Shown piece after piece: positions 7,887-15,754 of a stretch of 64,000 bases of DNA. The position numbers and the translations under genes were made by a program. The notes beneath the pieces are model-generated. The model was not told the DNA's origin. It made no database searches and saw nothing but the letters and a program-made list of their open reading frames with translations. Position 1 is the first letter of the stretch. Each line of letters starts with the position of its first letter. Source of the DNA: Streptomyces malachitofuscus (GTDB lineage: Bacteria; Actinomycetota; Actinomycetes; Streptomycetales; Streptomycetaceae); contig NZ_BMUF01000004.1 in assembly GCF_014650055.1 (NCBI RefSeq), positions 186,001 to 250,000 on the forward strand. Direction: 5' to 3'.

Positions 7887-10586
7887 TCACACACTGTCAT
7901 GCGTCGTGCCCGTCCAGCGCTCGCGGGCCCGGGCCACCGTGTCCGGGGAGATCGCCCCGGACAGAGCCAGCCGGTCCAGGGCCGCCACGACGATCGACTC
8001 GGCGTCCACGTCGAAGTAGCGGCGCACCGCCTCCCGGGTGTCGGACAGACCGAAGCCGTCCGTGCCCAGGGACGAGTAGTCCTGCTCCACCCACTGGCTG
8101 ATCTGGTCCGGCACCTGCCGCATCCAGTCGCTGACGGCCAGCACCGGCCCCGGCGCTCCGGCCAGCGCACCGGTCACGTACGGGACGCGCTCCTCACCCC
8201 GCAGGCGTGCCCGGTCGGCGCGCAACGCGTCACGGCGCAGCTCGGTCCAGGAGGTCACCGACCAGACGTCGGCCTGCACACCCCACTGCGAGGCGAGCAA
8301 CTCCTGCGCCTCCAGGGCCCAGTGGATCGCCGTACCGGAGGACAGCAGCTGGATCCGCGGTCCCGCGTCCGGAGCGGGAGCCTCACGGAACCGGTAGATG
8401 CCCCGCAGGATCCCTTCCTCCACCGAGGACCCCGCCGGCATCGGCGGCTGCCGCTTCGGCTCGTTGTACACCGTGAGGTAGTAGAAGACGTCCTCGGGCC
8501 GTTCACCGTACATCCGCCGCAGCCCTTCCCTGACGATCACCGCGATCTCGTAGGCGAAGGCCGGGTCGTAGCTCACCGCCGCCGGGTTGGTCGAGGCGAG
8601 CAGGTGCGAATGCCCGTCGGCGTGCTGCAGGCCCTCGCCGGTCATCGTGGTGCGGCCGGCCGTCGCCCCGATGACGAATCCGCGCCCCAACTGGTCGGCC
8701 AGCGCCCAGAACTGGTCCCCCGTGCGCTGGAAGCCGAACATGGCGTAGAAGATGTAGAAAGGGATCATGGGTTCGCCGTGCGTGGCGTACGAGGTCGCCG
8801 CGGCGGTGAACTCGGCCAGGGAACCGGCCTCGGTGATGCCCTCGTCGATGAGCTGCCCGTTGCGTGCCTCCCGGTAGTGGAGCAACTGGCCCGCGTCGAC
8901 CGGTTCGTAGGTCTGCCCCTCGGGCGCGTAGATGCCCGCCGAGGGGAACAGCGACTCCATGCCGAAGGTCCGGGCCTCGTCCGGGATGATCGGCACCCAG
9001 CGCGCCCCCGTCTCCTTGCCGCGCATCAGGTCCCTGACCAGGCGGACGAGCGCCATGGTGGTCGCCACCTCCTGCTCGCCGAACCCCTTCAGCAGGGCCT
9101 CGAAGGGGCGGGCCGACGGCTGCTCCAGCGGCCTGGCGACGACACGGCGCACCGGGGCCGGGCCTCCCAGCGCGGCGCGCCGGTCGCGCAGATACCGCAC
9201 CTCTGGAGAGTTCTCACCCGGGTGCCAGTACGGCACCAGGTCGCCGTCGAGCGCGCTGTCCGGGACGGGCAGCTCCAGCCGGTCGCGCAGATCCCGGAAC
9301 TGCGCCATGGTCAGCTTCTTCATCTGGTGGTTGGCGTTGCGCGACGCGAAGTCCTCGCCCAGGGTGTGGCCCTTCACCGTCTGCGCGAGGACGACGGTCG
9401 GACCGCCCCGGTGCTCGACCGCGGCCCGGTAGGCGGCGTACACCTTGAGCGGTTCGTGCCCGCCGCGCGAGCCGGCGAACAGTTCGGTGAGCCGTTCGTC
9501 GCTCAGCCCCGCGGCGATGCCGGAGAGCGCGTCTCCGGTGAAGAAGTGCTTGCGTATGTAGGCGGCGTCCCGCGCGGCGTACGTCTGCATCTGGGCGTCC
9601 GGCACCTCACCGAGGCGGCGCACCAGGGCGCCGTCGGTGTCCTGCCCGAACACGGGGTCCCAGGCCTCGCCCCACAGTGCCTTCACCACGTTCCAGCCCG
9701 CCCCGCGGAACCTGGCCTCCAGCTCCTGCACGATCTTGGAGTTGGACCGCACGGGTCCGTCCAGCCGTTGCAGGTTGCAGTTGACGACGAAGGTCAGGTT
9801 GTCCAGCCCCTCACGGGCGGCGAGCGCCAGTGCCGCGGTCGATTCGGGCTCGTCCGTCTCCCCGTCCCCCAGGAACGCCCAGACTCGCGAGCCGGAGGTG
9901 TCCTTGATGCCGCGGTCGTGCAGGTAGCGGTTGAACCTGGCCTGGTAGACGGCGGCGAGCGGACCGAGCCCCATGGACACGGTCGGGAACTCCCACAGCC
10001 ACGGCAGCCGCCTGGGGTGCGGATACGAGGGCAGTCCGCGGCCGTCGGCCTCACGCCGGTACCCGTCCAGCTGCTGCTCGCTCAGCCGTCCTTCGAGGAA
10101 GACCCGCGCGTAGACGCCCGGCGAGGCGTGCCCCTGCACGAACAGCTGATCGCCGGAGCCGTCCCCGTCCTTGCCGCGGAAGAAGTGGTTGAACCCGATC
10201 TCGTAGAGCCAGGCCGCCGAGGCATACGTGGAGATGTGACCGCCGAGGCCGAAGCGGGATCCGCGGGTCACCATCGCCGCCGCGTTCCACCGGTTCAGGG
10301 CCGTGATCCGGGACTCCATGCCGAGGTCACCGGGGAAGTCCGGCTGGGCCGGCGCCGGAATGGTGTTGAGGTAGTCCGTGGACAGCAGCCGGGGGAGGGC
10401 CGCCCCCGACCGGGCCGCGTGCTCGTGCACGCGCCGCAGCAGATACACGGCCCGGTCCGGACCCGCGTTCCGCATGACGGCGTCGAGTGAGGCCTGCCAT
10501 TCGGCCGTCTCCTCGGCGTCACGGTCGGGCAGCTGGTCGAGCTCGCTCGTCACCAAGGACTCCGCGGGCCGGAACGGGTCGCTCAT
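7887..10586 (-). CDS. aceE: Pyruvate dehydrogenase E1 component, homodimeric type
   Basis: 899 residues, the full length of AceE-type E1. It decarboxylates pyruvate with thiamine diphosphate and passes acetyl groups to lipoyl-E2. Visible blocks: [18 protein letters not shown] (substrate-side His), the ThDP fold [10 protein letters not shown] with [10 protein letters not shown] about 30 residues on, VKGHTLG, and [16 protein letters not shown] in the middle domain. No E2 or E3 gene is adjacent; actinobacteria usually keep these elsewhere. The ATG at 10586 follows AAGGAAA. The gene is preceded by ECF41-type promoter P6, unusual for a central-metabolism enzyme, and is followed by an ECF41 sigma gene. 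It may be a stress-specific second copy rather than the housekeeping one. Confidence 0.95.
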   Translation of the reverse strand: MSDPFRPAESLVTSELDQLPDRDAEETAEWQASLDAVMRNAGPDRAVYLLRRVHEHAARSGAALPRLLSTDYLNTIPAPAQPDFPGDLGMESRITALNRWNAAAMVTRGSRFGLGGHISTYASAAWLYEIGFNHFFRGKDGDGSGDQLFVQGHASPGVYARVFLEGRLSEQQLDGYRREADGRGLPSYPHPRRLPWLWEFPTVSMGLGPLAAVYQARFNRYLHDRGIKDTSGSRVWAFLGDGETDEPESTAALALAAREGLDNLTFVVNCNLQRLDGPVRSNSKIVQELEARFRGAGWNVVKALWGEAWDPVFGQDTDGALVRRLGEVPDAQMQTYAARDAAYIRKHFFTGDALSGIAAGLSDERLTELFAGSRGGHEPLKVYAAYRAAVEHRGGPTVVLAQTVKGHTLGEDFASRNANHQMKKLTMAQFRDLRDRLELPVPDSALDGDLVPYWHPGENSPEVRYLRDRRAALGGPAPVRRVVARPLEQPSARPFEALLKGFGEQEVATTMALVRLVRDLMRGKETGARWVPIIPDEARTFGMESLFPSAGIYAPEGQTYEPVDAGQLLHYREARNGQLIDEGITEAGSLAEFTAAATSYATHGEPMIPFYIFYAMFGFQRTGDQFWALADQLGRGFVIGATAGRTTMTGEGLQHADGHSHLLASTNPAAVSYDPAFAYEIAVIVREGLRRMYGERPEDVFYYLTVYNEPKRQPPMPAGSSVEEGILRGIYRFREAPAPDAGPRIQLLSSGTAIHWALEAQELLASQWGVQADVWSVTSWTELRRDALRADRARLRGEERVPYVTGALAGAPGPVLAVSDWMRQVPDQISQWVEQDYSSLGTDGFGLSDTREAVRRYFDVDAESIVVAALDRLALSGAISPDTVARARERWTGTTHDSV

Positions 10587-10660
10587 GGCTGTTTTCCTTC
10601 TGGTCGGGCGTGGGGGCGTGGCGCGGACACGGTCGGCGCATCCGGTCACTCACCACCTAC

Positions 10661-10687
10661 GACAGGGCGGGCAGCGCCGCTGTGACA
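10661..10687 (-). promoter_or_regulatory. ECF41-type promoter P6 for aceE
   Basis: Minus strand: TGTCACA (10681-10687), 16-base spacer, TGTC (10661-10664), 74 bases before the aceE ATG. Divergent from P7, whose -35 lies 93 bases away. Confidence 0.72.
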
Positions 10688-10780
10688 CCGTGCGCCGTGA
10701 CGCCCGCCACTCCCATGGCCCGCCTCGCGGCGCGCGGCCGGGCCCCGCACCAGCGGATTTCGCACTGCCCCCGGCCCCTC

Positions 10781-10807
10781 TGTCACAGACGGGGCGGCTG
10801 TCCGGTC
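10781..10807 (+). promoter_or_regulatory. ECF41-type promoter P7 for the patatin-glycosyltransferase operon
   Basis: Plus strand: TGTCACA (10781-10787), 16-base spacer, GGTC (10804-10807), 51 bases before the ATG at 10859. It is the only plus-strand site with the full geometry. Confidence 0.75.
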
Positions 10808-10858
10808 GTCCTGGAGAAAGCGCGAACGAATCGGCGCCGTGGCGAGAGAGGATGAGCG

Positions 10859-11767
10859 ATGAGTGGCTCGGGTCTGCAAGGCCTGCCCCGGCCGGTGGCG
10901 GTGGTGGTCGGAGGCGGGGGTGTGCTCGGTGCCGCGCACGTCGGTGTCGGGTACGCCCTGGAGCAGCGCGGATTCACTCCCGATCTGATCGTCGGGACGT
11001 CGGTGGGCGCCCTCAACGGGGCCATCGCGGCCGCGCACCCGGGCCGGGCCGCGCCCTGGCTCGAGCATGTGTGGACCCGGCTGCGCCGCCGTGAGGTGTT
11101 TCCGTTCGGCTTCCTGCCGTCCCGGGCGAGTGTCTTCGCCGACCGCGGACTGCGCCGGCTGATCGCCCGTGCCGCCATGCCGTCACGCATCGAACACCTG
11201 GAGATCCCCTTCACCGCGGTGGCCACCGATCTGGACACCGGCGCGCAGGCGCTGCTGGACCACGGCGACCTCGAGTCCGCGCTGCTGGCCAGCGCGGCCA
11301 TCCCAGGGGTCCTGCCCCCGGTCGAGCGCGACGGCCGGACGCTCGTCGACGGCGGGGTGACCGCCTACGTCCCGGTACGGGCGGCCCTGCAGGCAGGTGC
11401 GGCCAGCGCGGTCGTGCTGTCGACCGGGCCGGAGGCCCGGCCCCTGCACCCCGCCGTCACGCCGCGGCGGGCCGGGGCCGTGGCCTCCCGCGCCGGGCTG
11501 GTGGTGCTCCACCGTCAGATCGAGTCCGACCTGCACGAAGCCGCCCGGCGGATCCCGACCGTCGTGGTGCCGACCGGCGTCGAGGCCTGGCCCGCCCCCT
11601 GGGACTTCGGCCACGCGCACCGGCTGATCGGCACCGCCGCCCTCGCCGCGGGCGACTTCCTCGACCGCCTGCGCATCGAGGGCCCCGGCCTCTACCGGGA
11701 CGACGCCGGCCCACCCCCCGTACCGGGCCCCGCCCGGACCGTCCCGGTGGCGGGAGTCGGCCGGTGA
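10859..11767 (+). CDS. Patatin-like phospholipase
   Basis: 302 residues. The patatin signature is complete: glycine-rich oxyanion loop VVVGGGGVLGAAHVG near residue 15, nucleophile elbow GTSVG near residue 45, and the catalytic Asp in LVDGGV near residue 163. These enzymes are Ser-Asp dyad lipid acyl hydrolases; this one lacks a signal peptide and is likely cytoplasmic. The ATG follows GAGAGAGG. The stop overlaps the GTG of the next gene (GTGA), so translation is coupled. It heads a four-gene set under promoter P7, with a glycosyltransferase, a small membrane protein and a membrane-anchored hydrolase-like protein, which suggests work on a glycolipid or polyketide-like lipid. Confidence 0.92.
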   Translation: MSGSGLQGLPRPVAVVVGGGGVLGAAHVGVGYALEQRGFTPDLIVGTSVGALNGAIAAAHPGRAAPWLEHVWTRLRRREVFPFGFLPSRASVFADRGLRRLIARAAMPSRIEHLEIPFTAVATDLDTGAQALLDHGDLESALLASAAIPGVLPPVERDGRTLVDGGVTAYVPVRAALQAGAASAVVLSTGPEARPLHPAVTPRRAGAVASRAGLVVLHRQIESDLHEAARRIPTVVVPTGVEAWPAPWDFGHAHRLIGTAALAAGDFLDRLRIEGPGLYRDDAGPPPVPGPARTVPVAGVGR

Positions 11768-12987
11768 GCACCATCGCGTTCCTCAACATCCCCCTGCACG
11801 GACACATCAACCCCACGCTGCCGGTGGTGGCGGAGCTCGTCCGCCGCGGCCACACCGTCACGTACCACACCACTCCCGCGTTCGCGGACGAGATCGCGGC
11901 CACCGGCGCGACCGTGTGTCCCTACCCCGGGGACGGCCCCCCGCTCGCCGGTCCGCCGACGCCCGTCACGCTGCTGGACGGGCTCGCCGGCACCGCCGTC
12001 GCCCTGCTGCCCGCCGTCCTGGCCGATCTGCGCCGGACAAGGCCCGACCTGATCGTGCACGGTGCCGCCTGCCCGTGGGGCCCGGTCGCCGCGAGCGAAC
12101 TCGGGGTGCCCGCCGCCTCGGTGTTCACCACCATGGCGTTCAACCGGTCCGTGCCCAGCCCCAGCCACGCCTCGTGGGAGCTGCTGGCCGCGGCGGCGGC
12201 CCGGCCCCGCAACGTCCGGAGCTATCTCCGGTCGAGGTGGCGGCTGTCCCGTCGCTACCGCACCCGGGGCCTGCCCCTGCTCGACCTGGTGAACGCGCGC
12301 CAGCCGCTCAACCTGGTCTTCACCTCGCGCGCCTTCCAGCCGAGCGCCGGCGCCTTCGACCGGTCGTACCGGTTCGTCGGCCCCAGCGTCGGCGCCCGGC
12401 CCGACGACCCGGACTTCCCGATCGGCCGGCTACGGCCCCCCGTGCTGTACGCCTCTCTGGGCACGGTGTTCGACGCGGCCCCGGGGATACTGCGCGGCTT
12501 CGCCGACGCGCTCGCGCCGCTGGGCGGCTCCGTGGTCGTCTCCACCGGGCACACCGATCCGGACGCGCTGCAGCCTTTGCCGTTCCATGTCATCGCCCGC
12601 CGCTTCGTTCCGCAGCCGGAGGTGCTGGCCCGTGCCGCGCTGTTCGTCACGCACGGCGGGATGAACAGCGTCAACGAGGCCATGCACGCCGGAGTCCCCA
12701 TGCTGGTCGTCCCCCAGGGAGCGGATCAGCCGCTGGTCGCCCGGCGGGTCGTCGAACTCGGCGCGGGCCTGTCCGTCCGCACCGAGGACGCCACCTCCTC
12801 GGCGGTGCGGTCCCTCGCCCGGCGCCTGCTCACCGAGCCCCGCTTCCGGGAGGCGGCGGCCGAACTGCGGGTCGCCCAGCGCGAGGCGGGCGGACACCGG
12901 CGGGCCGCCGACGAACTCGAGAGCTATCTGCAACGGGCCGGCGGAGCCGGCCGTCCGACCCCGGCGGACTCACCACAGGAGCGCTGA
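11764..12987 (+). CDS. UDP-glycosyltransferase, GT1/MGT family
   Basis: 407 residues, GT-B fold of the macrolide/UGT type. The N-terminal acceptor domain starts with PLHGHINPTLPVVAELVRRG. The C-terminal donor domain contains THGGMNSVNEAMHAGVPML, followed by PQGADQ, the nucleotide-sugar binding signature of GT1. Such enzymes glycosylate macrolides, sterols, flavonoids or diacylglycerol. Start GTG 11764 overlaps the stop of the patatin gene by four bases. The neighbouring lipase and membrane proteins favour a lipid or lipid-like acceptor, but the acceptor is not readable from sequence. Confidence 0.92.
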   Translation: MSTIAFLNIPLHGHINPTLPVVAELVRRGHTVTYHTTPAFADEIAATGATVCPYPGDGPPLAGPPTPVTLLDGLAGTAVALLPAVLADLRRTRPDLIVHGAACPWGPVAASELGVPAASVFTTMAFNRSVPSPSHASWELLAAAAARPRNVRSYLRSRWRLSRRYRTRGLPLLDLVNARQPLNLVFTSRAFQPSAGAFDRSYRFVGPSVGARPDDPDFPIGRLRPPVLYASLGTVFDAAPGILRGFADALAPLGGSVVVSTGHTDPDALQPLPFHVIARRFVPQPEVLARAALFVTHGGMNSVNEAMHAGVPMLVVPQGADQPLVARRVVELGAGLSVRTEDATSSAVRSLARRLLTEPRFREAAAELRVAQREAGGHRRAADELESYLQRAGGAGRPTPADSPQER

Positions 12988-12990
12988 GCC

Positions 12991-13482
12991 ATGTCACCCG
13001 TCGTCGTCGTTCTGGTGGTGCTCGCCGGACTGTCCGAGGCCGCCGGGCGCATCCTGCCCCTGGTCGCGCGCCGGTCCGGCGTGTCGCGGCCGATCGTGTT
13101 CGGCCTCCTGCTGACCGGCACCGTGGTCGAGAGCGCCGTGATCGCGCTGTGGCCCCTGACCGCGTGGACCCTCGCCCGGCTGATCCTGTCCGCACCGGTG
13201 TCCGACGTCACCGCGCTGGCCTGGACACCCGGCCAGCTCGCCCCGATGCTGCTCGGAGCCGTCATCGCCTTCCCACTGCTCGGGCCGCTGCTGCACCTGC
13301 TGCTCCTCGTCGGAGTCGGGGCCGGGCTCGTCGCCCCGCTCGCCGAGATGACAGGGCTGAGCGGTCCGGGCGCCGCGGGCTGCGTGATCATCGCCGGAGT
13401 GGGACTCGCCGCCGTCGTCGAGGCGGTCCGCCGCCTGGTCGCGACCATCGGCGCCACGCGGGGTCAGGAGTTGCCGGTATGA
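12991..13482 (+). CDS. Small integral membrane protein of unknown function
   Basis: 163 residues with about four hydrophobic segments (near 1-17, 34-62, 84-112 and 123-150) and almost no soluble loops. No family was recognised. The ATG three bases after the glycosyltransferase stop region follows CAGGAGCG. It overlaps the next gene by four bases (ATGA), so it is part of the patatin-glycosyltransferase operon and probably a membrane partner of the enzymes. Confidence 0.8.
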   Translation: MSPVVVVLVVLAGLSEAAGRILPLVARRSGVSRPIVFGLLLTGTVVESAVIALWPLTAWTLARLILSAPVSDVTALAWTPGQLAPMLLGAVIAFPLLGPLLHLLLLVGVGAGLVAPLAEMTGLSGPGAAGCVIIAGVGLAAVVEAVRRLVATIGATRGQELPV

Positions 13483-14405
13483 CCTGGTTCCCCTTGCTCG
13501 CCCTGGTGCTCGGCCCGGTACTGCTCGCCGAAGCCCTGCTCGCCCGCTACGAGGTGATGCTCTACACGGCCGGCTGGCGCACCCCGGCCGTCGACCTGCC
13601 GCCCGGCATCCCCTACGCCCGGGGCGCGGACCCCGGCCGGCCTCCGGCCGCCTACCTCGTCTACCTCGACGGCATCGGCAAGCGCCGCTTCACCGACACC
13701 CGCGACGGGGGCCAGCTGGTCAAGGCCCTGATCGCCGCGGCGCCCGAACTGCGGGTGCTGGGACAGGTGCAGCCCTACTCCCCGCTGGCCGCACCGCTCG
13801 CCAACCGTCCCGTATGGGTGTGGATCCGCCGGCACGCCGGGCTCCTTCTGTTCCTGCACAACGTCATGCAGATCTTCGTCGCCGCCGACCGCCGCTACCG
13901 TCCCCTCTACAACCGCGCCGTGGGCGCCCAGATCGCCAACCAGCTCCGGCTGGCCGGATACCGGCCGCACAGCGGCGTCCCCGTGGTGCTGCTGAGCTAC
14001 AGCGGCGGGGCCCAGGTCGCCACCGGCGCGGTGGACGAACTGCACACCCGGCTGCGGGCCCCGCTCCTGCTGATCACCCTCGGCGGTTTCCACAACGGCG
14101 CCAACGACCTCACCCACGTCCGGCACCTGCACCAGCTCACCAGCGCCCACGACCGGATCGAGCGGGTGGGCACCTGGCTCTTCCCGCAGCGCTGGCGGTT
14201 GTTCCGCCGCAGCGGCTGGAACCGGGCCCGCCGCGCCGGAAAGATCACCGTGCACCGCCTCGACCCCGCCACCCACCTCGGCCGGCGCAGCTACATCAGC
14301 CCGGAGTCGTACCGCTCCGACGGCCGCAGCCACCTCCACCACACCACGGACACCGTGCTCGCGCTGATCCGCGCAGCCGACCCGGCCCGGCGACACGGAT
14401 TCTGA
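13479..14405 (+). CDS. Membrane-anchored alpha/beta-hydrolase-like protein
   Basis: 308 residues. A hydrophobic N-terminus (WFPLLALVLGPVLLAEALLA) anchors it. A second apolar patch lies near residue 115 (LLLFLHNVMQIFVAA). The LLSYSGGAQVA motif near residue 170 resembles a serine-hydrolase nucleophile elbow (Gly-x-Ser-x-Gly variant with Ser-Tyr-Ser-Gly-Gly), and GGFHNGANDL and the late HHTTD could supply other catalytic residues. It is the last gene of the P7 operon, coupled by ATGA to the preceding membrane protein. A hairpin follows. Function beyond a probable lipid or ester hydrolase is not assignable. Confidence 0.75.
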   Translation: MTWFPLLALVLGPVLLAEALLARYEVMLYTAGWRTPAVDLPPGIPYARGADPGRPPAAYLVYLDGIGKRRFTDTRDGGQLVKALIAAAPELRVLGQVQPYSPLAAPLANRPVWVWIRRHAGLLLFLHNVMQIFVAADRRYRPLYNRAVGAQIANQLRLAGYRPHSGVPVVLLSYSGGAQVATGAVDELHTRLRAPLLLITLGGFHNGANDLTHVRHLHQLTSAHDRIERVGTWLFPQRWRLFRRSGWNRARRAGKITVHRLDPATHLGRRSYISPESYRSDGRSHLHHTTDTVLALIRAADPARRHGF

Positions 14406-14438
14406 CAGCACGTCATCCGGCGTTGTGCTTCCATGCTG

Positions 14439-14465
14439 CGGGGTGACCGGCAGACGGTCACCCCG
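14439..14465 (+). terminator. Terminator of the P7 operon
   Basis: Perfect 11-bp stem CGGGGTGACCG/CGGTCACCCCG with a 5-base loop, then TTCTCCCGTT. It lies 33 bases after the operon's last stop codon and 48 bases before the next gene. Confidence 0.75.
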
Positions 14466-14512
14466 TTCTCCCGTTCGGAACCGGTCCCATCCCTACGCGA
14501 CCTGGAGAAGGC

Positions 14513-15388
14513 ATGACGCCCAGATTCCGACGCCCCGTCCGCACCGGCCGTGTCGCCGCCGTGCTCGCCGCCGTCCTGTTCGCCGCGGCGGCGCCGGCGG
14601 GAGCGGACGACGACGCCCCCGGTTCGCGCGCCCCGGCCGTCCCCCTGCGGGTGGCGACGTACAACATCCACGCAGGGGCCGGTCAGGACCAGGTCTTCGA
14701 CCTCGACCGCACCGCTGCCGCGCTGCGCGGTCTGCACGCCGATGTGATCGGTCTCCAGGAGGTCGACGTGCACTGGGGCGCCCGGAGCGCATTCGTGGAC
14801 GAGGCCCGTGCCCTGGCGGGGAAGCTGCGCATGCGGGTGTTCTTCGCACCGATCTACGACCTGGAACCGGCCGGCGAGGACGGCGAGCGCCGGCAGTTCG
14901 GCGTCGCCGTGCTGAGCCGCCACCCGGTGCTCCACGCCGAGAACCACGAGATCACCCGGCTCTCCACCCAGTCACCCGACCCGGTGCCGGCCCCGGCGCC
15001 CGGTTTCGCCGAGGTGGTGGTCGACGTCCGGGGTGCGCATGTGCACGTGTACTCCACGCACCTGGACTACCGGGCCGACCCGTCGGTCCGTGCGGCCCAG
15101 GTGGCGGACATGCTCGCCGTGCTCGCCGACGACCGGGGTCCCAGGATCCTCGTCGGGGACTTCAACGCAGAGGCGAGCTCGCCCGAGTTGGCGACGCTGT
15201 GGCGGACACTGCGGGACGCCGCCCCCGGCGGTGGCGGCACCTTTCCGGCGGCCGACCCGGTCAAGCGCATCGACCTGGTCACCGTCTCGCCCGACATCAA
15301 GGTGACCGGCACCCGCACGGTGGCGACGGAGGCGTCCGACCACCGGCCCGTGGTCGCGGACCTGAGGGTTCACCGGCGCGGACGCTGA
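14513..15388 (+). CDS. Exported endonuclease/exonuclease/phosphatase family protein
   Basis: 291 residues with a signal peptide (TGRVAAVLAAVLFAAAAPAGA). The EEP fold is shown by ATYNIHAG, IGLQEVD (metal-binding Glu), VYSTHLDY (His), LVGDFNAE (Asp-x-Asn) and the terminal SDHRPV (Asp-His). Members cleave phosphodiesters in nucleic acids, sphingomyelin or phosphoinositides. Export and the absence of DNA-repair context favour a secreted nuclease or phospholipase-C-like role. The ATG at 14513 follows GGAGAAGG. It stands alone, after a terminator and converging on the monooxygenase gene. Confidence 0.88.
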   Translation: MTPRFRRPVRTGRVAAVLAAVLFAAAAPAGADDDAPGSRAPAVPLRVATYNIHAGAGQDQVFDLDRTAAALRGLHADVIGLQEVDVHWGARSAFVDEARALAGKLRMRVFFAPIYDLEPAGEDGERRQFGVAVLSRHPVLHAENHEITRLSTQSPDPVPAPAPGFAEVVVDVRGAHVHVYSTHLDYRADPSVRAAQVADMLAVLADDRGPRILVGDFNAEASSPELATLWRTLRDAAPGGGGTFPAADPVKRIDLVTVSPDIKVTGTRTVATEASDHRPVVADLRVHRRGR

Positions 15389-15409
15389 CGGCGGGTCACT
15401 CCTTCCGTA

Positions 15410-15742
15410 TCACTCCTTCCCGTCCACGCTCATCTCGCCCAGCTCCGACCAGTCGTCCTGCGGGACGGACATGTTCACGATCCGCGGGGTCTCGGCCAGA
15501 TGGGGCGGCAGCGTCCGCTGTGCGGTCCGGAAGTGTTCGGACTGCACATGGGCGGCGCCCGCCTCGTCGTCGCGGAAGGCCTCGACCAGGACGTACTCCG
15601 TCGGATCGTCCAGACTGCGGGACCAGTCGAACCAGAGGCAGCCCGGCTCCTCGCGGGTCGCCGCGGTGAAGTCCGCCGCGATCCGCGGCCACTGGTCGGC
15701 GTACTCGGGGCGGACTCGGAACTTGGCGGTGATGAAGATCAT
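15410..15742 (-). CDS. Antibiotic biosynthesis monooxygenase (ABM) domain protein
   Basis: 110 residues, a dimeric alpha-beta ferredoxin-like ABM fold (YgiN/HmoA type): MIFITAKFRVRPEYADQWP at the start, EPGCLWFDW and YVLVEAFRDDEAGAAH later. Such proteins act as cofactor-free quinol oxygenases or stress proteins. It follows the MFS exporter by 12 bases and is likely co-transcribed, a common pairing in which the exporter removes an aromatic or quinone-like compound. Confidence 0.85.
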   Translation of the reverse strand: MIFITAKFRVRPEYADQWPRIAADFTAATREEPGCLWFDWSRSLDDPTEYVLVEAFRDDEAGAAHVQSEHFRTAQRTLPPHLAETPRIVNMSVPQDDWSELGEMSVDGKE

Positions 15743-15754
15743 CGGACCACTCTC

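Noticed and set aside
7110..10490. 1126-residue open frame on the plus strand across aceE
   Set aside because: It is antisense to a complete pyruvate dehydrogenase E1 with all motifs; long antisense frames are usual in very GC-rich DNA.
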